DNA of 64,000 bases from assembly GCA_914767715.1 (NCBI GenBank), contig OU612071.1, positions 17,914,948-17,978,947 on the forward strand, read 5' to 3'. Each line of letters begins with the position of its first letter. Position 1 is the first letter of the stretch. Shown here piece after piece: positions 49,901-58,750 of the stretch. The notes beneath the pieces were generated by a model. That model was not told where the DNA came from. It made no database searches and saw nothing but the letters and a program-made list of their open reading frames with translations. Made by a program: the position numbers and the translations under genes. This DNA comes from Membranipora membranacea. Lineage: Eukaryota; Bryozoa; Gymnolaemata; Cheilostomatida; Membraniporidae.

Positions 49901-50962
49901 CTAGGTAAATGTAAAGGCTGTCGAAGCTAATGCACACATTGTATGATGTATCGAGCTACATAATGACCTCTTTATCGTAATATTTATTGAAAACTCATCG
50001 CTTTGTATCATGATGCTAAATTTTACTGCTATCATTAGTACTACTACTACTACAGTCACATAATGTTGGCACCAACACATAATAACAGCGTTTTAATTTT
50101 CAAGTTTTATATTTTCAGCCACATCCATATTATTTTCATGTCATATCATTTTCTCCTGTTTGTTTTAGGTGAGATCGTGACAGCGATGTATGATAACTTT
50201 GTAGCTTACCGCTCAAAACTATTCCGACCAGAATCCCCTCTGGTTCCAAACAAAAACTTATCAAACACAGTAAGTATTTGCTGTGACATAAGTTATGGTA
50301 GCAGGCTTCTACACAGGGGTTTCTTTCTGTTAAAACAGAAAACATTATTATCTAATCGCCCTATCAGAGAGTGAGGGACATCTGTAACAGGTCGTGTTTC
50401 CAAATTGCTCACTCATCGATTGAACTATATAAATTTTAATTGTACAATTTGGGAAAAAAATAGTTTATTTGAAAGTCCAATTGAGGAATTACTTAGAGCA
50501 TGATAGTGATAATGTGCTTTAAAGAGCATCGCTCATTCTAATTGAAAGACCCTATTAGTCATAGCAACTTTTCCTGCAGGCAGTCAATAATTCAGTTTTA
50601 CTCTAAGGGTGCTCATATTCTAGTGTTTTCTTAACCTGTTGCATACTTGAACATAAAACTGAGGTAGATGTTGGTGATGGTGATATCAGTGCAGTGGCTG
50701 TTTGGTCACCACTATAAAACTTGGGCCTCAACCATCCACTATGGTAACATAAGTCGAGGAAAAGTTGTGTTCATATTAATGATCAAACCAGCTGCATGGA
50801 ATATATTATAGTTACAATGGTCTCAACACAGGTGTGATGGTTGGCGATTATGATTGTAAGCTAACCCTTCTTCTCTTCCTCGTATTATAGGTTAGCACTG
50901 TTTTGGAGGACCCCGGTGGAGAGATGGCTATGGGAGGAGATAGTTACAGGAACCCATTATGA
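40918..50962 (+). CDS. Innexin (gap junction / pannexin-type channel subunit)
   Basis: Exons 40918-41050, 42090-42218, 42620-42748, 43146-43280, 43702-43812, 44105-44253, 48856-49031, 49619-49764, 50169-50269 and 50891-50962 splice in frame to 426 aa. The start ATG is the first codon after an acceptor. Four membrane spans are visible: about 30-46, 105-125, 196-215 and 287-315. Extracellular loop 1 has C54 and C72, loop 2 has C259 and C277, the two-Cys-per-loop pattern of innexins. The signature YYQW is at 101-104, followed by T-P rather than the usual V-P. The blocks FPRVTQCYF and QCVLPINLFNEKIYLFLWWW are diagnostic, as is FVEKYLRLDGVLVLWLI in the C-terminal cytoplasmic part. Innexins form intercellular channels and hemichannels in protostomes. 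Intron 6 (44254-48855) is enlarged by two tandem units carrying EEP ORFs. The frame stays open for 134 codons after the TGA. Confidence 0.95.
44539..46497 (+). mobile_element. Tandem unit 1 with stand-alone EEP endonuclease ORF
   Basis: A ~1.96-kb unit starting near TTATAAAAAGAATGACAG is repeated directly at 46498. It has about 570 bases before the ORF, a 918-base ORF and about 470 bases after it, including AATAAA near 46323. No reverse transcriptase, terminal repeat or poly-A tail was seen. It lies in intron 6 of the innexin gene on the same strand. It may be a non-autonomous retroelement, a retrogene or a captured endonuclease. Confidence 0.7.
45114..46031 (+). CDS. EEP-domain (LINE-type APE-like endonuclease) protein, copy 1
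   Basis: This single open frame of 305 aa has an ATG in good context (AAAAACATGG). The motifs of the endonuclease/exonuclease/phosphatase fold occur in order: HLNA with N27, TEAWL with E56, GGGVVMYV (89-96), VIGVYLPP (161-168), GDVNLN with D195 and N197, TIIDHIYV with D240, and SDHDIIW with D289 and H290. These correspond to the metal-binding and catalytic residues of LINE endonucleases. No reverse transcriptase follows; the frame ends soon after the SDH motif. LINE endonucleases nick target DNA, but whether this free-standing domain is active is unknown. It shares intact length and motifs with copy 2 downstream, yet many residues between motifs differ. Confidence 0.75.
   Translation: MGLFRPQQRPGELHGPQKQGLRIGHLNACSMTAKDKPARIRQTIVDNNYDVFAVTEAWLTDKNGRQNRDPVAIQGYHPPIVQNREGRKGGGVVMYVKDSLQHNVVQQDNFYDIKGDGVDSRNKGKNNPCQFIHIRITGTITGRNTGRARRPLTPFQNPLDVIGVYLPPKASKKKFTLLYLLQSTSAAKYVVVLGDVNLNEIGQTASHDEKVNRKGFVQIIDRFTRRTKDKQGKEDGTIIDHIYVKSPKIHNSLHDLLILQLSVRIIRKVIQELDKMVSEFGVTRSYISDHDIIWCTVNLRLLTGR
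47072..47968 (+). CDS. EEP-domain (LINE-type APE-like endonuclease) protein, copy 2
   Basis: An open frame of 298 aa, paralogous to copy 1. All EEP motifs are kept: N27, E56, GVYLPP (155-160), GDVNLN with D187 and N189, TIIDHIYV with D233, and SDHDIIW with D282 and H283. The length difference from copy 1 is 21 bases in multiples of three, so indels respected the frame. The N-terminal 28 residues and the blocks around GDVNLN and DHIYVKSP are identical. The intervening patches (residues 46-76, 96-126, 138-145, 160-175, 217-228 and 240-275) differ strongly and mostly by amino-acid-changing substitutions. Function unknown. Confidence 0.75.
   Translation: MGLFRPQQRPGELHGPQKQGLRIGHLNARSMTKKDKPARICQTIVDNDYCVFAVTEAWLTDKNGLQINDPDVIQGYHPPIVQNRERRGGGGVVMYVKSSLQYNVVKKDNFNVSKKYGDDSRIKGGKNPCQFIRIRITGIGIRSSTPFQNPLDVIGVYLPPNACMRKSTLLNLLGSTSAAKYVVVLGDVNLNEIGQTASHNEQVNRRGFVQIIDRFTRRRKTERPGKVAGTIIDHIYVKSPEITNSLNYLLFSKPSLKMKEAVRLELYNMVPKFGVTLSNMSDHDIIWCTVNLRLLGTR
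48202..48468. mobile_element. CACTA-type MITE inserted in tandem unit 2
   Basis: Terminal inverted repeats begin CACTGTGCAAAATC and continue (A/G)GTTCCTATTCA. The element is flanked by the 3-bp duplication CAA (48199-48201 and 48469-48471). The equivalent site in unit 1 reads CCAACAAGTGTTC without an insertion, giving a natural empty site. A CACTR terminus with a 3-bp duplication fits the CACTA/EnSpm superfamily. There is no ORF; the interior is AT-rich with ATTATAC-like repeats. Confidence 0.85.
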
Positions 50963-51364
50963 CAACCAATCCCCTTGGACATAGACAATGACCCAACTAC
51001 AACACTGCTCAATAAGGATAAATCCAAGAAAGGTATGATGGTTAACATTGTGAGACACATCCCCCTCCTCATGTTCACATTATATTTGCGGATTCCCGAC
51101 CATGTAATTTTTGTACGAAATAATTTCATTGATTTTGTGAAGGCAATGAGTAGTTTAGATCATGTTTGGGTTGCTACATTGCGTAAAAAAAGCCTGAAGG
51201 CAATGGCTCACATTGAACACAAAATTAATACTGAATTCTGGAAAAAATTATTGATGAGGAGTTATCCCCTTTGCTTGTATGTGGTGATAACTTCTACATC
51301 CCCATTAATAGTTATCATATCAAATATTATGATCAGAAACATGTCTCCAATCATATTATTATGA
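50963..51364 (+). other. In-frame open extension after innexin stop codon
   Basis: The innexin frame continues past TGA (50960-50962, next codon CAA) for 134 codons before a stop at 51362-51364. The first 23 residues (QPIPLDIDNDP then TTTLLNKDKSKK) look like a normal hydrophilic innexin tail. The rest is rich in Ile, Met and Leu. This may be a recent premature stop, programmed readthrough, or chance. Confidence 0.35.
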
Positions 51365-51421
51365 CGATTACAGCATCTGGCCCACAGTATGGGTATTATA
51401 GGCGCCATGGTAGACCTAGGC

Positions 51422-51427
51422 AATAAA
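51422..51427 (+). terminator. Candidate polyadenylation signal AATAAA of innexin gene
   Basis: The first canonical AATAAA after the innexin stop, about 460 bases downstream and before the foldback array. Confidence 0.4.
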
Positions 51428-51495
51428 AGTGTAAGAATTATACTATCTGTCCTTCGTTTGAACTGGCTATCCAATTATAGAGTGCTTTGTAATAC

Positions 51496-51793
51496 TAGCT
51501 TGAGTACCCAAGCTAATGGATCGGGTGAGCCACCATGGCCCCTTATCAATGCGCTTTGAGCACTCAAGCTATTATCATTCAGATTATACATAGTCTGAAA
51601 GATAATAGCTTGAGTACCCAAGCTGTTTGATCGAGTGAGCCACCATGGCCCCTGATCAATGCGCCTTGAGCACTCAGGCTAATATCATTCAGATTATATA
51701 TAGTCTGAATAGTATTAGCTTGCGTGCTCAAGGTGCATTGATCGGGTGAGCCACCATGGCACCCCGATCAATGTGCCGTGAGCACTCAAGCTA
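51496..51793. repeat. Three foldback units at an exact 110-bp period
   Basis: Units start with TAGCTTG at 51496, 51606 and 51716. Each is itself a near-palindrome of about 78 bp, from TAGCTTGAGTACCC (or TAGCTTGCGTGCTC) to GAGCACTCAAGCTA. Its middle is GATCGGGTGAGCCACCATGG. The 32-bp connectors are also palindromic (ATTCAGATTATA, TATAGTCTGAA). The whole array can fold as a chain of hairpins. It lies about 530 bases after the innexin stop. Confidence 0.8.
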
Positions 51794-53032
51794 ATATCGA
51801 TGAGACTATTTACGCTTACTCGCTTTCACTATCTATCACCAAAGCAATGTGGGCTGATTTTTTCTACCCCCGATATTTTAACTAGACTAGTTAAGCCCTT
51901 GTTCCTGCAAATTTTGTTCTGCAGTTCCCTCACTAAAGTTCAGCTAAAGAAATTGAGTTATGCATAGATAGGCAGCTATCATAATTAATAAAAGGTAGAA
52001 TATCATTTGCTAGGCAATTTATCTCCGATTCATTTTGAAACTTAAACTAGGTGGATGTTAGATAGATTTAAACTTTTCAAATGTTTTTGTTGAAATATAC
52101 AGATGATACTGAAAGCCAAATGGACCTTGACATTTTGAAACATGCTCGACATCCTAAACATAGAGGTTTGTAGCAAATGCTCAATGTCTATGTCAAGCAA
52201 CAACCTACCCGAACCATCATTGTGAAAACTGCATGATGCAATCCCTGACAATGTGGTCAAACAAGATCATCCCCATAACAAGATGTTTTAAAAGTAAATA
52301 TATATACTCCTCTGTTGGTAAGAATATGTATCCAAATGTAGTGGACTATGAGGTCAGCTTCCATAATGCATCTGACACCTTGAACCCAAAGAAATTCAAA
52401 TGCAACTTTCACGAGTTTTTCATCAGTAGAAAATGGTCACATATTCTGCCATTCCTCTAAAAATTCCTATGCATGAAAAATAAAGATCAGAAAACACTCC
52501 CAGAAACTTTGAGGTATCACTGCTTCTATGTGGCTTACCCAGAACTAACCCAATAGCATTACAATGTCTGCGTCTCAGCTTGGATTTCAATTTGCTGCCG
52601 TAACCAGTTTTCAGCTTTTTACAGCACATAATGCTTTCATGTCTAAAAACAGATAAGTGGGAAAATGCTGCTGTCTGTCAAATAAACATCCTATTCTATC
52701 AACTTGTCTCCACATTCCTGTCCCAATTCCTGGCATGAAAATATCCAATGCATTTGGACAGGTGGCATGATCTTCTTGGAAACTCAACAAGATTCAAATA
52801 ATTCTAGTTCTAATCGAGTCATCCACACAACCCTAACGGAACATTATCACTTTTGAAATTGAATTCGTTAAGACGATTTTAGGGTTTGTTGCCTCTCTAG
52901 ACTCTCAAATTTGTGGATTGCAGATTAAAGGCCTGCATACTGGCATATCAGAAATCTGCAATTCTATAGCTCAAGCACTTAATCTGTGTCCAAATAACTG
53001 GTAGCATCATCCCATTACCTTAGTTGGGAAAT
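51794..53032. other. Intergenic stretch, no gene seen
   Basis: Short open frames on both strands have no domain. It is moderately AT-rich with no clear repeat until the MITE arm at its end. Confidence 0.4.
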
Positions 53033-53090
53033 TAATTGATAATGAAATCTTATTACCTGCTATCCCGGCACAGTTTGAGCGCTTAAACTA
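53033..53090. mobile_element. Remnant arm of the foldback MITE family
   Basis: TTGATAATGAAAT...CAGTTTGAGCGCTTAAACTA matches, with scattered changes, the right arm of the perfect foldback at 21166-21221. The left arm is not recognisable. It ends 32 bases before the start codon of the next gene, so it may contribute to that gene's 5' UTR or promoter. Confidence 0.6.
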
Positions 53091-53122
53091 TCAATTCTCT
53101 ATCAAATCTTCACAAAATTGAG

Positions 53123-55826
53123 ATGGATCCTACATCAAACAGACTTGGATTCTACATCGTTTTTTCCTTCTTTTCGATCATCTTACTCATTTCTTTTACA
53201 GAGACCTATTCGGGTACATACAGCAATAAGAATCAGTTGGGTAAATTTACAGATAACGGTCCAAGGGGGAGAGGATTCAGTAACTACTCCGATCCGTACA
53301 GAGTCGGCGTTACAAACAGAGTAAGTCCTTTTTTCAATTTAATTTTGATTTTAAGTTTTAATTAATGAGAAGCTTCAGTTATTTTCCATATTTCTTTTGT
53401 TATTATTCATACCTAGTTGTAACCATCATTATTTAAGAATACACATATTCTTAAAAGTTAAAATTTTGGAATGGCCAAAAAAGGGAAGCAAATTGCACTA
53501 TTCTCGAACTTAGAGGTTGAGATCGTAATCTGTTAGTTTAGGTCGAGCCGTAACCTAAGACCAAAGAGTCTGTAGACTTTGCTTCCCTGGCTTTTCAATG
53601 AATCTATCGTACATAGCTGAGTGAGTTTTCATGATGTCCAACCGGCAAAGCATGCATTAAACTTTTCTCGTAAATCACTGCTCTAATAGGTTTTTATAAG
53701 TTTGGTCATCATGTCCGTGACCTTCAAATGTCACAAACCACTGCGTGCAGGCAACCGTAGGTCTGGTGAAGCGATGCGAACAGACTGTACCAGGCGCCAC
53801 TGGATGATTGACCCAATACCACATCTCTATAGAGTCTCTAGAGGCCTTGAGATGGTATATCTGGCGTTCAAATCTGCTGCGAACACTGAACTATTATTGC
53901 CGTTGAATCAGATACACGTAGCCTTAGATATAAAGCGCGTTTTCTTCATCAATAATACAGATAAAGTGTGTCTCCCTTAAGTTTTCTTTTATTCTGAATT
54001 AAATGGTCCAAAAATACCAATCAAATTGTTTCAATGGCTAGTAAAGGTTATCCGGTTCATTCCATAGTGAATGCAAGTCTTTGGGGATTCGAGGATTTGC
54101 AATATTAAGTAGTGATTGAAATTTTTTTTTATTGATTTTCACGACAGAACTCAATTTTCTACTTTAATAACCCGATTTATTGTCATGCTGTAGTTTATAG
54201 GATATGAAATGAAAGGAGAGATAACCATTCAAGATTCCACTAGAATAAAATCCTTTACTTCAACTTAAAACATGAATTTTAATGTTTCTGCCTTTGTCGA
54301 GATGGCTTGATCGAAATTTACTATTGGAATTCCGATGGATCATCATATAAGACTGCTAGTTCATTATGACTGGATAATTAGAAATCCCACTATAAGTTTT
54401 TTTCTGTAAAAGGAAAACCTTTCACGAATACTCAAGCACACTTTACTCTGCTCATCAATCGGTGATACGATAACAGGCCATAACTTTGTAGCGATTGACA
54501 TCATAGATGAATTTGAGAAGGGTCTCGCTTCATTTTATGATAGCATTTAGTCTCATGCCTAGGGTTGAACCTTTTGAAGTACAAATTGCAAAAGATGTGT
54601 TGAGATCCGATGCGTTGTGCGCAAATTCATTTCTAATTGCTCCATATTTACCCAAAGAGTCTAAAAGTTGGATTTAATTGGGTTGGTGATCATGAACAAC
54701 AGTTAAAGAGATCTTGAAACTGAAGCTATGGCATTCACTGTCCTTGTCATCGTTTTGATTGAATTTCTCCCAAAGCTTAAATTTCCTATGTATTTCATAA
54801 ATATTTACAGAATACATGTCCTGATGCAGATCCATGCCATCATGACTTTTCTGACTAGAAGGTATTAAAGCAAGGCATGCGGAGGGAATATTTGGCACCC
54901 TAAGACCTCTCACCAATGATCATGTCGCCAAAGCGGAATATTCGGAAAATAATTTCCGCTTTGGCAGTGATATTGGCGAGAGTGGTTTTAGGGAGGGTCA
55001 TATTTTGCGCCATGTACTTGCCTGCTTTACAGTCATGGCTTTTCGTGCGCTACTTATGCTGGATGCAATCATGCCAAAACTACTAATACAGATTTCTGAC
55101 CCTGTTGATAGTAAAGTGCAGTCCCCCCAATATTAACAACAGCTCTGAGCTTTGAAATCCTTGATGTGATAAATATGGTATATGTTCTTTCTCTTTCTGA
55201 GGATCAGAATATGCTAACTTTCACCAATAAAGTTTCTCGCAAAATGTTATCAAGATAAAATCATGTCAGCTGTTTATCCAGTCTTGTCATACCTTCCTTT
55301 GTCCTTTGTCGCAATGAACTGAACTTTGAACTTTACCTCTGTATTGTCGAGGGATCCTTCCCCTCCCAAATATTTCCTATATGATGGATTAATCAATGAA
55401 ATCTTGTCTTTTATTACCATTTAAAAACAAAAATAAACATTCTTGTTTGCTTTGAATGAATGTCAGTGTAAGATTGTCCCCCCTCGCACACTTTGTTGTA
55501 ATGTATACTTTTCCCGATGTTTAATGATAAAAGGCTTTTGAGCCAACTCTATTCGTCATGGAACAGTCCCTGAATTATAATGAACTTACCGAAAATATGG
55601 CACCTCGGGCTCTCTCTTAGCTGGGTCTACAACCACTGGCATCAGTAATAGAATTACGATTAAAAGTTTTGAATTTTTAGATTCAAACTATTCATTCTTC
55701 TATCTATCGCATTGACAATAATATTGTTTTCATTTCCAGGGAGGTGGTGGAGGTTACAAAAGTGGTGCTACAGCCGGTGGAAGAAAAAATGTGTCTACTG
55801 CAGTCAAAACTAGAATACGTCGATAA
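53123..55826 (+). CDS. Secreted basic Gly-rich peptide precursor (94 aa), family not recognised
   Basis: Exon 1 is 53123-53320 (66 codons, donor AGA|GTAAGT). Exon 2 is 55740-55826, with acceptor TTTCCAG and in-phase joining. Residues 8-30 are a strong signal peptide (LGFYIVFSFFSIILLISF then TETYS). The mature part is small, basic and Gly-rich, with RGRGFSNYSDPYRVG at 48-62, a five-Gly run at 67-71, GGRK at 79-82 and a C-terminus RIRR. GGRK could be an amidation and cleavage site, and the Arg pairs suggest processing. It might therefore be a neuropeptide, antimicrobial or matrix peptide; I cannot tell which. The start is the first ATG of an open frame that begins shortly before it. The 2.4-kb intron holds nothing recognisable except a 12-bp hairpin. 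Confidence 0.6.
54927..54965. repeat. Short perfect hairpin in intron
   Basis: Arms GCCAAAGCGGAA (54927-54938) and its complement (54954-54965) flank a 15-base loop. Confidence 0.65.
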
Positions 55827-57337
55827 CACAAAGCTGGTATAAGTTGATATGTCAAAAACACAACGCTGTCCAAACAAGAATACACTGAACAGGAACACAA
55901 GACAAGACAATACATTGAAAAATGTCTCTGCGCCTGAGCTCATTAACAACGCTTCAATGACACGCAAAATGCCATCGACAAACATTACATTGATGGCACA
56001 GAAATATTTCATAGTGACCAAAACTGAGTGATATCAACCACATCTCTTTGTCATGAAGGGAATTTTTGGAGCTAGGTTTACAACGCTCCCGGTATGAACA
56101 CTGCAGTGACAATTCTTCAATTTACATGTATCGCTAGGTCTTCTGATAGTGTTAACAGCGACATTGCTTCTACGACAAGAAAACTGTACTCAAGCAAACT
56201 TTGCAAAGTACATTACCGCCACATCAAACCTACTCGGAATTCGCCTTATATTGACTCTTAAACAAGAGAATCAGGTGTTTTATGAGGGGTCAGTTGGAGC
56301 CAAAGGATATCTTATTATTGATATCGTCAGCCATCAAACTGCCTCAACCAACCAATTTCTATGCATCAACTCCGAAAACCAGAATCATCATCATAAGTTA
56401 ATCGCGTGGTAAGAGAACAGTATTATACCACACAAACAATTAATACCATAATTAAAATTACATGAGTATTTTAACACTTTGAAATTATTTATCCTGTATT
56501 AGCCAAGGTGTTCTAAAACAGTCACTCATACTTAAATTGTACATAACGCTCAATGAATTGCCTTCATAAAGAAGTTTTATCGGTCACGACAAAATGATAT
56601 TACGTAGCGTAACACATTATGTTCATGTTGTACGCGCTACGTCGAGGCTTAATTTTGCCAGTGCACTCTTTGGCCTAGAAACTCTTCTTTATTTATTATT
56701 ATTGGTATATGACCTTATCTCACATAAGTCAAGGAATCATTATCTCTTATCTAGGTTTAGGCCGGCAGCAGTTTGAGAATTAGATTTGATTTGAGTTTTT
56801 TTTTCTTCAACTTAAACACATCTTGATATTATGCTTACAAGTTTTTTTTAACTATGGTGTTTTAGTCACGGACACCAAGCGTTCACCAATAATATTGTGT
56901 ACACATGTCTACTTAATCACAGACCAAGAAGAATCTCTAAATTATATCTCCCTCTGTACAAAATCTCTGTGTGTAGTGCTGTTTTTGTTGTGTGATTTTT
57001 CCCATGGGACGTGTTTATACCCAACAACTGATTTTATTGCATAATGGTTTCAGGCTTTTAACGCTGTGATCTTTTTTAGAGATTACTTAATCAATTACTT
57101 CTTTTATGCTATGACAAACACGAAAGTCGTAGCAATTAATATTTTAGCTATTAACTACATATTTTACCACCATTTTGAGTCGTTCATGGTGACAATTCTG
57201 ACAATGTCATTTAACCGCTTTTAGACATTTTGTTCTTATAGAAGTTTTTTTATACTGTCCCGTGTAGCCAAATTCTTCCCTTTTTAATACCTTGATGATC
57301 ACTGTTACCCTGTATTCAAACTATCAAATAGTTTCCA

Positions 57338-57343
57338 AATAAA
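57338..57343 (+). terminator. Candidate polyadenylation signal for the 94-aa peptide gene
   Basis: AATAAA in the context CCAAATAAAATAT. If used, the 3' UTR would be about 1.5 kb, and no exon is apparent between the stop and this site. Confidence 0.4.
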
Positions 57344-58059
57344 ATATAACTTGATATTCTAATGTCATTTTAATAAATCTATTGCTGCAATTCTGTGAAG
57401 TGGTCACACTCAGCTTGTGCCTTTGGAATTTTTATTAAGAGAAAAATACTGCAAAAGATAATCTATAGCCCTAGTTTGCAATCAATAATTAAACTAGAGT
57501 TTGCGGGTGCTGCATGACAGCGACAGTAGAGGTACATACTCTTCAGCCAGGAGCCTGCAAATTTTTCCAGGGTTATGATGAGGGTTGATCTTGTGAGGTT
57601 TATAAAACCAATACATCTAAATTGGGCCTCTGGGATAACTGAGTTTAGTGCAGAGAAATGATTCGTAGAATCTATTCCTTTGAAATGTTTTTCTGTAGAA
57701 AATTCACTAAATTCCGAAAAATGATATTATGACAAAAGTAAATATTTATGGGATTGATTTGTATGGACAGTGTTTTGTTTTGTTTTGACAGCAACGAAAC
57801 CACTAGAATGATAGTAAAGGCAGCAAAATGGTAAAATAGTCGTGGCACACTAATCCCCAGGCAGTATGTGCCAGCGCTCAAAACACAATTGAGATATAAA
57901 TAAATTAACAAGTCTAAAGAGACCACATGTGCTAGATGATTTATATTGCTATTAAGCTCGTTTTAAATGACTATTCATTCTCTTTGATGCAGGAAATCAA
58001 TTCTTTTTCACTTTCCCAGCACTTTTCTTATATAGCTGAGATTTATTGTGAACAAAGGG

Positions 58060-58170
58060 TTGCATGCTGGTTGGATCAGAAAACTGATGCCTCAAGCGAA
58101 ACAGAATCACATTCTTACAGCTGTCGGTGCTTTAGGTGGCTTAAACTATTAATCGGTATCACTGACTAAG
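58060..58170 (+). other. Candidate non-coding first exon of the YY-peptide precursor gene
   Basis: A TATATAG motif near 58030 precedes a segment ending in ACTAAG|GTAAGA. The next acceptor at 58701-58703 (TTGTTTGTAG) leads into the exon with the start codon. Inferred from splice and TATA signals only. Confidence 0.35.
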
Positions 58171-58750
58171 GTAAGAAGATCAATTTAACATACTTCATTG
58201 TCACAATGTCGGTCCAAGTTTTGGACCTGTGCATATTTTAAATTAAATAATCGAATCATCATATGGACAGTGAATACATCTGTTTGTATCTAAACATATG
58301 GGAAATTATTCAAGTTATTGCAGAGAAGCTGTGGTTGTAATTACGTGTGTTTGTTTGTCGTAGTTGTGTTTCGGGCATGCGCGTTAATTTTTAAATGAAC
58401 AGACTCAAACTATCATACGCACAGTGCATTTATCTGTTTACGTCTAAACACATTGGAATCTGTTTGCATCTAAACAAACGTGGAACGATTCAAGTTATTA
58501 AAAAAAAGCTGGGTTTGAATAAGTGAGCTGAGCTTTACCTTTTGCCAAACTAAGCTTGATTGAATCATTGAAAGCACTTTCATCCTTCCGTTCTTGTATT
58601 TCAGTGGTAAAATCAAGGTACTAGCACAATTTAAAAGAAATTTCTTGTATTTATTCCAGTGTCTTTTAAATATCGCTGCAAAATCTTATGTTGTTGTTTG
58701 TAGGAAGTTTATCTAAGGTTAGATCAGGGATTATTGCATAGAAGCCCACG

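Noticed and set aside
53702-53980. 92-codon + strand frame in the intron of the 94-aa peptide gene
   Set aside because: It is slightly GC-richer than its surroundings, but there is no domain and no exon signals linking it to the gene.
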